Shown: positions 35,994-43,939 of the stretch, one piece after another
How the letters are laid out: each line of letters opens with the position of its first letter
Numbering within the stretch: the stretch's first letter is position 1
From: Acidobacteriota bacterium
GTDB taxonomy: Bacteria; Acidobacteriota; Blastocatellia; RBC074
DNA length: 53,469 nucleotides
Reading direction: 5' to 3'
Assembly (NCBI GenBank): GCA_022072205.1
Contig: JAJVID010000070.1
Location: 1-53,469, forward strand
Made by a program: the position numbers and the translations under genes
The notes under the pieces: generated by a model
The model's input: the letters and a program-made list of their open reading frames with translations, nothing else
Databases searched by the model: none
What the model was told of the DNA's origin: nothing

Positions 35994-38900
35994 ATGTCTG
36001 TTGCGATGGATGGCGATTATTGCTGGCTGCGGATTCGCATCTTCGGATCGAATGGCCCTGAACGAATCTATCCGGTCGAGGCCGAGTTGGATGACGGCAG
36101 TTGGTACGCCGGCCAGTTGAAACTCGGCGAAGAAGAGTTGACTGAGTTGTTCACGCTCGAATCCGAAGTGCGGGATTACGGGATTAAGCTTGGACGGCTG
36201 CTCTTCAACGACAAGGTGTTGACGGCCTACGTGCTGGCGCTTGGACGCGCGCGCGAACTGTGCGCGGGGCGGCTGCGCATCCAGTTGTGGATTTCGTCCG
36301 CGTGCAACGAGCTTCAGGCGTTGATGTGGGAGCGGATGTTCGTCGAATTGAATGGGCAGCAGGTTCCGCTTTCGAGCGCCGAACTGACGCCGTATTCGCG
36401 CTTCACGCGGTTGTCGAAAGCCGAGCCGAGCGCGATCAAAGACCGCCCGCTCAGGATTTTGATCGCCATCTCCAATCCGTCGAATCTGCCTGCCGGATAC
36501 GCCGAGATCAAAGTTGATGAAGAGGTCGAGAGCCTCGCCGACGCTCTGACTGACGTTGACGACATCGCCGTCACGATCCTGCCCGGACGAACCGGCGTCA
36601 AATCCGACAAGCTGCGCGATAAATTGCGGCATTTGAAATTCAAGGTCCTCGAAGGCTCGACCACTCCCGACGCGATTCAGAAAGAACTCGGCAAGCACCA
36701 CATCCTGCATTACCTGGGTCACGGAAAATTCCAGCCGAACAAAGCCGCGTTCGAGGGGAAGATGGTGCGCACGGGCACGGCTTTTCTTTATCTGGAAAAC
36801 GAGGATGGAAGTTTGCTGCCCGCGCCTGACGACGAGATCGTGCGGCGGGTGGCTGCGTTTGAAGGCATTCCGCGATTGATCTTCCTGGCCGCGTGCGAAA
36901 CGGCCAAGCGCGACGCCGAAGACCCGCACCCATTCGTCGGATTGGGGCCGAAACTGGTCGAGGCTGGATTTCCGGCGGTCGTGGCGATGCAGGAGAAAGT
37001 GCCGATTGATCTGGCCCGGAAGCTGACGCATTTCTTTTACCGCAACCTGCTGCAGCACGGCCTGGTAGATCGCGCGCTGAACGAGTCGCGCAATTTTCTG
37101 CAAAGCGAGCAGCACAGCGACTGGGCAATCCCGGTCTTGTTCATGCGCACGCCCGGCGGGCGGCTGTTTGAAGCCAACCCGGTGCGTTCGACATTGCGCG
37201 ACACGGCTTCGGCCCGCCAGTTCGCGCCGCGATGGCGTTACGGCAATCTGCCGCTGGAAGCGACGATGCTGACCGGGCGGCAAATCAAGGTCAATTGGGA
37301 GCGCGTCGCGCAACAGATGGCGGCGCGCGTTGATTTGTGGTCGCAATCGCTCGAATTGCTGAAGAACGAGAAAAAACTGCCGCTCTTCCTGGCGATTTCG
37401 GGCGAGCGGGGCACAGCGCGTTCGACTCACCTGCGGCGGCTGGTGAAACACACCGCCGACGAATCGGTGGCCGATCCCGATAAGCTTCAAATTCTGCCGA
37501 TCTACGTTGATCTGAATCTGCGAATGCGAATGCCCGGAGCAAAGGCTGATTTCCTGGCGCTGCTCACCGCGAGTTTGAACGAATACTGGCCGACCGAACT
37601 TGATGAAGATGCGATGCAGAAGTTGCTCGACGGCGACAGCCCCCGGCTGCGCGTGGTCTTCGACAACAGCGAAGACCTGACCGAATCCGAACGCAATCAG
37701 ATCATCGAGGAACTGCACAACAATATTCACAAGTATTTCGACCGTCACCAGTTTGTGATGAGCGTCGGTTACGGCGACACGGGAATTCTGAAGCTGCCGG
37801 TCACGCACCTGCTCGACGTGCAGATGCTCAGCCGCCGCAAGATCGAGAAGTATTTGCGCCACGAGATCATCAAAGACCTGCGCGCGGACCGCGCCGGCGA
37901 CGCTGAGATCAAGGCCGCCGACCGGCTGGGCGAAGAACTGGCCAAAGCTTTGGAGAAGACGCGGCTTCACGATCTGGCCGCGCAACCCTGGCTGCTGGTG
38001 CGAATGGTCGAACAGGCCAAAGCGGAGATTTATCCGAAGAGCCGCGCCTCCGTCCTGCAGGAAGTGATCGAAGACAAAGTCGGCCGCGTTCCGCGCGAAG
38101 GCGGATTGCAATCGCGCGCGCTGGAAACGCTCTACGCGCTGGCGCTCGAAATGCAGTTTTCGCGCCGCCAGAGTCTGCCGCTGCACGACGCCATTCCGCT
38201 GATGGCCGAAGTGCGCGGAGGCCGTGAATACAGGCTGGAAGAAATGCTCAGCCAGTTGATCGTCCGCGATCTGCTGGCGATGGCGGGCAACGACGCGATC
38301 AGGTTCCTTTACCCGGCTTTGCAATCTTATTGCTGCGCGCAGGCGCTGATCGCGCAAATGCCCGACGGGAAGGCCGAAGCGTATTGGGAGCGGATCACCG
38401 GAGGGCTGGGCCGCATCAACCAGGTGCGCTGGTGGCAGGACACGCTGACGCTGTTGTGCGGGATGCTGCCGAATTCCGACGACCTGCTCGAACAGATCAT
38501 CTACGGCGAATCGTTCGCCGAAAGCGAGCGCGTGTTTCTGGCTTCGCGCTGTCTGCTCGAAAGCCAGCGCGCCCGCGATCAGCGCAAGGCGCAGGGAACC
38601 GGCGCGACCGGCGAACTCGCTGACGAGGCGCGCGACGCGCTGCTGTGGCTGCTCGACAACCGCCGGGCTGTCGGCTCGCGCAAGGTGTCGAAGCTCATCG
38701 CGGGCGCGTTGCAGGAAATGATTCGCGCTCACCGCGCGGCGCTCTCGCCGGGCCAGGCGAACGGCGATGACTTCGACGCGCAGCCTGAACAGATTCTCGA
38801 CGCGGTGCATCAACTGCTCGAACGCTCGCGGACCATCGAGTCGAGTTACGTCGCCGACCGCGTGATAGAGGCTTTGATTTGGCGCTCATCGTCCGTCAAC

Positions 38901-39914
38901 GAGCCGCGCTCGTTCCAACGGCTGCGCGCTATCGAAGAGCTTGGCCGCCAGCGCAAGCCGGAAGTCGTGCCTTATCTGGCGCGCGTTGCGATGACGCCGA
39001 CACGCATCTCGCACAACAGGAATCGCGTTTACGAATACGGCGGCATCCGCCAGGCCGCAGGCCGCGCGCTCAGGCGAATGATGCCGGGATTTGAAAAAGA
39101 ACTGGAAGCGGCAGACCCCGCGCTGGCCAGAGTCGTGACGCTCTGGGCCGAAGCCAGCGACCCGGCGCAGCCCGACAAGAAAATCAAAGAGAACATCAAC
39201 GAACTGGCCGCGCTGCTCCGCAAGACCGAAGCGGAGTGCCAGGCCGAAAAAATTCCCGCAGCCTTGCCCGCGATGACCGCGTTCGCGCTCGGCGACATAG
39301 ACAACGATCAGTCGCGCGCGATCCTTTACGAAACTTTCCTGAGCGAGCAGACCGAGCGCGAAACGCGCTGGGCCATCACCGACGCGCTGTCGCTGCTCGA
39401 TCCTGAAGAGGTCATGAATTCGGTCGTCTACAAATTGATTCCGAGCCTCGACCAGCTCGAAGACGAAAACTTCAAAATCTCCGAAGCCCCGTTCGCCGGC
39501 TGGCACGAGATGCTGATTCTGTTGATCGGCCAGTTGCGCAATCCCGATACGCGCGCGCGCCGCTTCGTCGAGCGAATGTTGACCGACAACCGCGCCGATT
39601 TCCTGCTCAAAGGCCGCGCCATCCTGGCCTTCGGCAATCTCAACGAACAGAGTTGGAAGGAGAAATTTGAAGAAGTCGCGCTCGGCGATTTCGACGAGAT
39701 CAGGATCGCCAAAGCGCAACGCCGGCAGGCTGACGCCTACCTGCGGACGAAAGCATTGCAGGCGCTGGCCGAAATCGGCGACCAGGAAACGCTTCGCCGA
39801 TTACGCAATATCAAAGGCGACGGTCACACGTCGTTGCCGCCTGAAGTCGAGCGGGTTTTTTACATAGCCAGCGAAGAGATCAACTGGCGGATGAACGCCG
39901 AAGGAGCAACTTGA
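35994..39914 (+). CDS. CHAT protease domain, P-loop (STAND-like) and HEAT-repeat protein
   Basis: Large cytoplasmic protein of 1306 residues. After an N-terminal region of about 150 residues comes a CHAT (caspase-like) domain with His243 in YLGHG and Cys301 in LAACETAK. A nucleotide-binding region follows: GERGTARST at 470-478 is a P-loop with Arg in place of the usual Lys, and RVVFDNSEDL with Asp557 resembles Walker B. Helical segments lead into C-terminal HEAT-type repeats from about residue 950 (for example AIEELGRQRKPEVVPYL and ALQALAEIGDQETL). This is the plan of a sensor-switch-effector STAND protein: repeats sense, the NTPase switches, the CHAT domain cleaves. The start has AAAGGA upstream. 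Substrate and trigger are unknown. Confidence 0.88.
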   Translation: MSVAMDGDYCWLRIRIFGSNGPERIYPVEAELDDGSWYAGQLKLGEEELTELFTLESEVRDYGIKLGRLLFNDKVLTAYVLALGRARELCAGRLRIQLWISSACNELQALMWERMFVELNGQQVPLSSAELTPYSRFTRLSKAEPSAIKDRPLRILIAISNPSNLPAGYAEIKVDEEVESLADALTDVDDIAVTILPGRTGVKSDKLRDKLRHLKFKVLEGSTTPDAIQKELGKHHILHYLGHGKFQPNKAAFEGKMVRTGTAFLYLENEDGSLLPAPDDEIVRRVAAFEGIPRLIFLAACETAKRDAEDPHPFVGLGPKLVEAGFPAVVAMQEKVPIDLARKLTHFFYRNLLQHGLVDRALNESRNFLQSEQHSDWAIPVLFMRTPGGRLFEANPVRSTLRDTASARQFAPRWRYGNLPLEATMLTGRQIKVNWERVAQQMAARVDLWSQSLELLKNEKKLPLFLAISGERGTARSTHLRRLVKHTADESVADPDKLQILPIYVDLNLRMRMPGAKADFLALLTASLNEYWPTELDEDAMQKLLDGDSPRLRVVFDNSEDLTESERNQIIEELHNNIHKYFDRHQFVMSVGYGDTGILKLPVTHLLDVQMLSRRKIEKYLRHEIIKDLRADRAGDAEIKAADRLGEELAKALEKTRLHDLAAQPWLLVRMVEQAKAEIYPKSRASVLQEVIEDKVGRVPREGGLQSRALETLYALALEMQFSRRQSLPLHDAIPLMAEVRGGREYRLEEMLSQLIVRDLLAMAGNDAIRFLYPALQSYCCAQALIAQMPDGKAEAYWERITGGLGRINQVRWWQDTLTLLCGMLPNSDDLLEQIIYGESFAESERVFLASRCLLESQRARDQRKAQGTGATGELADEARDALLWLLDNRRAVGSRKVSKLIAGALQEMIRAHRAALSPGQANGDDFDAQPEQILDAVHQLLERSRTIESSYVADRVIEALIWRSSSVNEPRSFQRLRAIEELGRQRKPEVVPYLARVAMTPTRISHNRNRVYEYGGIRQAAGRALRRMMPGFEKELEAADPALARVVTLWAEASDPAQPDKKIKENINELAALLRKTEAECQAEKIPAALPAMTAFALGDIDNDQSRAILYETFLSEQTERETRWAITDALSLLDPEEVMNSVVYKLIPSLDQLEDENFKISEAPFAGWHEMLILLIGQLRNPDTRARRFVERMLTDNRADFLLKGRAILAFGNLNEQSWKEKFEEVALGDFDEIRIAKAQRRQADAYLRTKALQALAEIGDQETLRRLRNIKGDGHTSLPPEVERVFYIASEEINWRMNAEGAT

Positions 39915-39920
39915 AACAAC

Positions 39921-39942
39921 CCTGGGAGCGATGCGTACCCAG
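39921..39942. repeat. Short palindromic copy of a dispersed repeat
   Basis: CCTGGG at the left and CCCAGG at the right enclose AGCGATGCGTA. The sequence GAGCGATGCGTACCCAGGT matches most of the repeat at 48996-49026 and part of the arm at 24766-24784. It fills most of the gap before the ribosome site of the hydrolase gene. Confidence 0.65.
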
Positions 39943-39963
39943 GTATTTTCCAGGAGAAAAATC

Positions 39964-41283
39964 ATGCCGATACGACAAATCCCAAAGACGACTCAAGACT
40001 ATTACCTGATCAACTTCGACAGCAAAGGCGCAGAGCGCGCGGCCAATGACGGGCGCGTGCTGAGCCAGCTTGTCCTCGACGAATTGAAAAACCAGCCCGT
40101 CACTGATGTTTTCGTGATGAGTCACGGCTGGCTGGGAGACATTGACGACGCGCAGGCGCAATACGACAAATGGATGGCCAATCTGTGGAATTGCGCCGAC
40201 GACATCGAAGCCGTGAAGAAGAAGCGGCCAAACTTCAGACCGCTGCTGATCGGATTGCACTGGCCCAGCAAGCCGTTCGGCAACGAAGACACCGGCGGCG
40301 CGTTCGACCTCAACCTGGCCGCTGAAGGCGATGATGTAGTCGTGAACGCGGTCAAAAACCAGCTTGCGCTGCTCGACGCTTCGGATGAGATTCGCCCGCA
40401 ACTCGAAACGATCTACAACGCCTATCTGGAATTGGACGAGCCTGACTCGCTGCCGGACGAAGTGCGCCAGGCTTATCTGGAAATCAACAGCAGGCTCGGA
40501 CTCGACAACGAAGAGCGCGAGGCCTTCGACCCCGAAGACATCTTCCAGAACGGGCGCGCCGCCGATGAAGAGAATGAAGACGATTTCGCCAATTTCGGAG
40601 GCGGTTTCAGTTGGGGCGATCTGCTGGCGCCGCTGCGCGTGCTGTCGTTCTGGCGGATGAAAGACCGCGCGCGGAGCATCGGCCAATCGGGCGCGAACGA
40701 TCTGCTGCGGAAGATGCAGCAGGCCGCGCCGGGACGCGACGTGCGATTTCATCTGATGGGGCATAGCTTCGGCTGCATCGTCGTCACCGCGATGACCGCC
40801 GGATCGTCCGACGCGACGATGGCGCCCAATCCGGTTCACTCGATGTTGCTGGCTCAGGGCGCGATGTCGTTGTGGGCCTTCTGCCCGAAGATTCCGCACG
40901 CGAAGGACAAAGCCGGCGCATTCAATCGTCTGGTCAAAAACAACCGCATCAAAGGCGCAATCGTCACCACGTGGTCGGAGCACGATTCGGCCGTCGGATT
41001 TTTCTACCCGCTGGCCGCCGGATTGAAACGCCAGGTTGATTTCGCGGTCGAACTGCCGAAATACGGCGGCATCGGCGCGTTCGGCATTCAGGGCCTGGAC
41101 GACATCGCCGAAGGCTTGCCGATTCAGAAGAAAGATCATCAATACAATTTCAAGGCGGGCCGAATCTACAACCTCGCCAGCGGCGAAGTGATCAAGGAGA
41201 AGGCGCTGGTCATAGGCGCGCACAGCGACATCGCGCATCCTGAAATCGCCCACGCGTGGTGGCAGTCTGTGGCGATTGATTGA
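39964..41283 (+). CDS. Alpha/beta hydrolase (lipase/esterase-like) of the CHAT cassette
   Basis: Cytoplasmic protein of 439 residues. The N-terminal strand VFVMSHGWLGD provides an oxyanion-type HGW motif and HLMGHSFGCIVV carries the nucleophile Ser268. A large insertion of acidic, helical sequence (about 130-230) lies between them as a possible lid. The start at 39964 is preferred over an in-frame ATG at 39931 because AGGAGA at 39952-39957 is well placed. It lies 49 bases after the CHAT gene on the same strand and is likely its partner. It could act on lipids, as effectors of several defence systems do, but no substrate can be read from sequence. Confidence 0.82.
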   Translation: MPIRQIPKTTQDYYLINFDSKGAERAANDGRVLSQLVLDELKNQPVTDVFVMSHGWLGDIDDAQAQYDKWMANLWNCADDIEAVKKKRPNFRPLLIGLHWPSKPFGNEDTGGAFDLNLAAEGDDVVVNAVKNQLALLDASDEIRPQLETIYNAYLELDEPDSLPDEVRQAYLEINSRLGLDNEEREAFDPEDIFQNGRAADEENEDDFANFGGGFSWGDLLAPLRVLSFWRMKDRARSIGQSGANDLLRKMQQAAPGRDVRFHLMGHSFGCIVVTAMTAGSSDATMAPNPVHSMLLAQGAMSLWAFCPKIPHAKDKAGAFNRLVKNNRIKGAIVTTWSEHDSAVGFFYPLAAGLKRQVDFAVELPKYGGIGAFGIQGLDDIAEGLPIQKKDHQYNFKAGRIYNLASGEVIKEKALVIGAHSDIAHPEIAHAWWQSVAID

Positions 41284-41391
41284 TCGGCGAGTTCTATGAA
41301 AAAGCAAAGCAAGCAGGTTGAGGTCACGCCGCCTCTTTGATGCGTCCATTGCCGAATTGAAGCAACCTCGGCCTGCTTGCGCTACGGTGTT

Positions 41392-41640
41392 TCAGGGCTG
41401 TTTGGCGGTGGAGGGATTGCCACCTGCCTGTCCACGGGTTGCGAACATCGTTTGACCGTCGCAACTGAGTTTGACGCGCCAGTGGCTTTTGCCCGGACGC
41501 CAGGTGGCCGCATCAGCCGGGCCGTCTCCGTAGAAATCGCCCGCGATCGGTTCGTCATCGAAAGCAGCCGCGTACAACGAAATTGGATATCTGGGAGTTG
41601 CCGGAAAAACCCCAATATTTTGTGGTCTTGGAGCGCGGTC
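41392..41640 (-). pseudogene. Remnant of an FG-GAP/VCBS-repeat protein
   Basis: The minus strand reads DDEPIAGDFYGDGPADAATW followed by RPGKSHWRVKL, which matches the FG-GAP repeat consensus PxxGDxDGDGxxDxAxxRPxxGxW. Preceding residues ending FPATPRYPISLYAAAF also fit a propeller strand. The frame stops soon after at the left and has no start or further repeats at the right, so only about one blade remains of what is usually a multi-repeat secreted protein. Confidence 0.55.
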
Positions 41641-41887
41641 GAAGTTGTGGCAGGCCGAGGTCGAGAAATTCTATGACAGAGCTGATCAAAGCGATCACCA
41701 ACTTCGTACTGGCGATCATTGACAAACAGTTCGGTTGCCAGGCCGAACTGGCGCGGACTCAGGCAATCAGGAGGCCGCCGTGAAACAGCTCTCGCGGCTG
41801 ATTCACAATCCACGACTACGGCGCGCGCTCCCCATCTTTTGGCGCGCTTATTCACAGTGTGCGCTCAAAGGATGGATGCGGAGGAAC

Positions 41888-41980
41888 ACAAAAAGCGCAA
41901 GGGAAGGAGACGCAAAAGGCGCAAACCAATCAATGGTTTTTCTATGCGCTTTTTGCATCTCCTTCCCTTGCGCTTTTTGT
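41888..41980. repeat. Hairpin with 23-base perfect arms
   Basis: Arms at 41888-41910 and 41958-41980 are perfect reverse complements, containing AAAAAGCGCAAGGGAAGG, with further imperfect pairing inward. It lies 12 bases beyond the stop of the minus-strand small gene at 41993, so it could act as a bidirectional transcript end, although no uridine run is obvious. Confidence 0.85.
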
Positions 41981-41992
41981 ATTCCCGAAACC

Positions 41993-42502
41993 TTATTCCT
42001 GTCTATCGAAATGCAGTCCGAACAATTTCCTGCCCTGCGGTGTTTCGCGCGTGCGGACAATCTGCAGGGCTTTGCCATTTTCCCGCAACTGCCATTGCTC
42101 TCTGGTCGTGATCGTCGTCTCCTTGCCTTCGTTATCGCCGGTGATGATCGAAGTCAGTTCAAGTGTCTGGCTGTATTCGATCCATTTGGCTTTGAGTTTC
42201 ATCGTCCCCGCCATCGGGCGCACGACTTCGGCGGTGGTTTCGCTGCCATCCAGTTTATAGAAAAATTCCTGCGAGGGCTGTTCGCGGCCTTTGATGATCA
42301 CCTTCTGCTCCGCCGTGATCTGCTTGTCGTCCTGGGTGACGATCAAACGAATTTCAGCATTCGCCAGCGCCCCGGTCAATCCGGCGCTCTTGCTCCGATT
42401 CAATACCCAGACGCCCGCGAATTTCGGCGGCGGAGCCGAAACGGCGCGCGCGGCGATCAATGCCATCAGCGTTACGACGCAAATTGCCGATACTCTCTTC
42501 AT
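41993..42502 (-). CDS. Small secreted protein of unknown function (169 aa)
   Basis: Signal peptide at residues 1-22 (VSAICVVTLMALIAARAVSA). The mature part begins PPPKFAGVWVLNRSKS, a pattern seen in many small acidobacterial secreted proteins (xFxGxWxLNxxKS), and then has a beta-rich domain of alternating strands such as IRLIVTQDDKQITAEQ and LKAKWIEYSQTLEL, suggesting a lipocalin-like barrel. AAAGGA precedes the ATG at 42502; a longer frame to 42568 has an unlikely leader. No catalytic residues are evident. Confidence 0.78.
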   Translation of the reverse strand: MKRVSAICVVTLMALIAARAVSAPPPKFAGVWVLNRSKSAGLTGALANAEIRLIVTQDDKQITAEQKVIIKGREQPSQEFFYKLDGSETTAEVVRPMAGTMKLKAKWIEYSQTLELTSIITGDNEGKETTITTREQWQLRENGKALQIVRTRETPQGRKLFGLHFDRQE

Positions 42503-42557
42503 CAGATGATTCCTTTCGAGATGAGAATTTCGGGGCAGGGATCTAACGTGGCCGGGA

Positions 42558-43205
42558 TCATAACACACCCTTTTCGATCTGTTTCTGAAAATGTTCGCGC
42601 CAGCCTTTGGACAAAGCTTCGTGTTGTGACGCGCGCAGCAGCCAGTCGCGGTCTTCAGTTCCGTTCACGTAGGCGTTGACGATGTCGGCGACCGTGACGC
42701 CACTCTCGTCGCGATGAATGCGCTCGATCACGTCGCCCGCGCCGACTTCGCCTTCTTCGATCACGGCCAGATAAAAACCTGATCGCCCGCTGTCCAGGAA
42801 GCGTTTGATGATGTCGTCGCGGTTGAATTTCGCGGCCAGCTTGAAGCAGGGCATTCGCGGCTGCGTGACCATTAGCTCGCTGGCGCCGATGCGGAAGCGG
42901 TCGCCGATGTTGATCTCGCTTTCGATCAAACCCTCGGTCGTGAAATTCTCCCCGAACATTCCCCACGGCAATTCAACTCCGGGCAAATCGCCGCGCCAGA
43001 AATCGTAATGCTCCGACGGGTAAGCGTAGACGGCCTTGTCAGGCCCGCCGTGAACTTTCAGATCGGCCTGACGATCGCCGTCGAGATTGAGTTTGCGCAC
43101 GGCGACGCGGCCCGCGACAGGCTCTTTGAAGATTCCCGTAGTAATCGCGCGGTTCTTCCAGAAGATTTCGCGAGGCAATCCGACGTTGACTGAAATCAGC
43201 TTCAT
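42558..43205 (-). CDS. MOSC-domain protein, YiiM-like
   Basis: Cytoplasmic protein of 215 residues. The MOSC domain binds molybdenum cofactor or delivers sulfur; YiiM enzymes reduce N-hydroxylated compounds with molybdenum cofactor. Characteristic segments are LNLDGDRQADLKVHGGPDKA, WGMFGENFTTEGL and PRMPCFKLAAKF, with Cys in the latter as the likely ligand. The start at 43205 is chosen for the MKLISVN beginning typical of the family; an ATG 15 bases earlier is possible. It lies 23 bases from msrA on the same strand, so co-transcription is likely. Confidence 0.92.
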   Translation of the reverse strand: MKLISVNVGLPREIFWKNRAITTGIFKEPVAGRVAVRKLNLDGDRQADLKVHGGPDKAVYAYPSEHYDFWRGDLPGVELPWGMFGENFTTEGLIESEINIGDRFRIGASELMVTQPRMPCFKLAAKFNRDDIIKRFLDSGRSGFYLAVIEEGEVGAGDVIERIHRDESGVTVADIVNAYVNGTEDRDWLLRASQHEALSKGWREHFQKQIEKGVL

Positions 43206-43228
43206 TGTTGATTGCTCCATTCCCAGCC

Positions 43229-43777
43229 TTAGCGTTTGAGCTTGTCCAGAAAATGCTTTCTGGCCTTCGACACTTTAGGCGCGATCACCGCCTGGCAATA
43301 CGGCTGCGCGGGATTTCGCTGGAAATAATCGCGGTGATATTCCTCAGCCGGATAGAACTCAGTGAGCGGCGTCACCTCGGTCACAATCGGATCATCCCAA
43401 ACCTTCGCCGCAGACAATTCGGCGATGACCTGCTCGGCGATTTCGCGCTGCTCAGGTGAGTGATAAAAGATGGCAGAACGGTATTGCGTGCCCACGTCCG
43501 CGCCCTGCCGATTCAACGTCGTCGGATCGTGAATGGTGAAGAAGACCTGCAACAATTCGCTGAAAGAAATTGCCTGCGGATCGAAAGTGATCTGCGTGAC
43601 TTCGGCGTGACCTGTCGCGCCGTCGCAGACTTCACGATAGGTAGGGTTGATCGTGTGACCGCCCGCGTAGCCGGATTCGACTTTCTCGACTCCGCGCAGT
43701 TCATCGAAGACCGCTTCCAGACACCAGAAACAACCGCCGGCAAGCGTGGCGATCTCTCGTCCTTGATTGTTGCTCAT
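43229..43777 (-). CDS. msrA: Peptide methionine sulfoxide reductase MsrA
   Basis: Repairs methionine-S-sulfoxide in proteins. It has 182 residues with the active site GGCFWC (catalytic Cys16), the conserved ESGYAGG and a downstream GHAEVTQI. No signal peptide is present, so it is cytoplasmic. AGGAGG precedes the start. It is upstream of a MOSC-domain gene on the same strand; both could serve redox or N-oxide detoxification, which is inference. Confidence 0.97.
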   Translation of the reverse strand: MSNNQGREIATLAGGCFWCLEAVFDELRGVEKVESGYAGGHTINPTYREVCDGATGHAEVTQITFDPQAISFSELLQVFFTIHDPTTLNRQGADVGTQYRSAIFYHSPEQREIAEQVIAELSAAKVWDDPIVTEVTPLTEFYPAEEYHRDYFQRNPAQPYCQAVIAPKVSKARKHFLDKLKR

Positions 43778-43860
43778 TGATTACCTCCTTCTGATTTCTG
43801 ATTGTGGAGGCAGTTTAACAGGGAGGTCTGTCAGTTGGGTAACAGTGGCGGGAAAGCGCC

Positions 43861-43925
43861 GTAGGGGCGGGCTTTCCCCGCCCGCGCTCGAAACTCAGAC
43901 GCGGGCGGGGAAAACCCGCCCCTAC
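43861..43925. repeat. GTAGGGGCGGG-type hairpin
   Basis: Arms at 43861-43886 and 43900-43925 match at 25 of 26 bases, with a 13-base loop. The core is the same as the inner part of the nested palindrome at 16183-16208 inside the NRPS operon, identifying a family with at least two copies in the window. It lies between the msrA start and the 3' end of a DUF4340 gene. Confidence 0.9.
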
Positions 43926-43939
43926 GTTGTTGTTGAAAA

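Larger units (their letters stand above)
41284..41992. other. Gene-poor region with decayed FG-GAP sequence and repeats
   Basis: About 700 bases between the hydrolase and a convergent small gene. It contains a 16-base imperfect inverted repeat (41309-41324 with 41365-41380, 14 of 16 matching), a minus-strand FG-GAP remnant and a long hairpin at 41888-41980. Other frames here show no family pattern. It may be a graveyard of mobile or decayed sequence. Confidence 0.6.

Noticed and set aside
35448-38813. Open frame of 1121 codons on the minus strand
   Set aside because: It lies antisense to the CHAT-STAND gene and the GxxExxY gene, is rich in Arg/His/Gln without any family motif, and is explained by the codon bias of GC-rich DNA.
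39880-41349. Open frame of 489 codons on the minus strand
   Set aside because: Antisense to the alpha/beta hydrolase gene, which has a clear nucleophile motif and ribosome site.
41382-41855. 157-codon minus-strand gene
   Set aside because: The recognisable FG-GAP pattern is in another frame; this frame shows no family motif.
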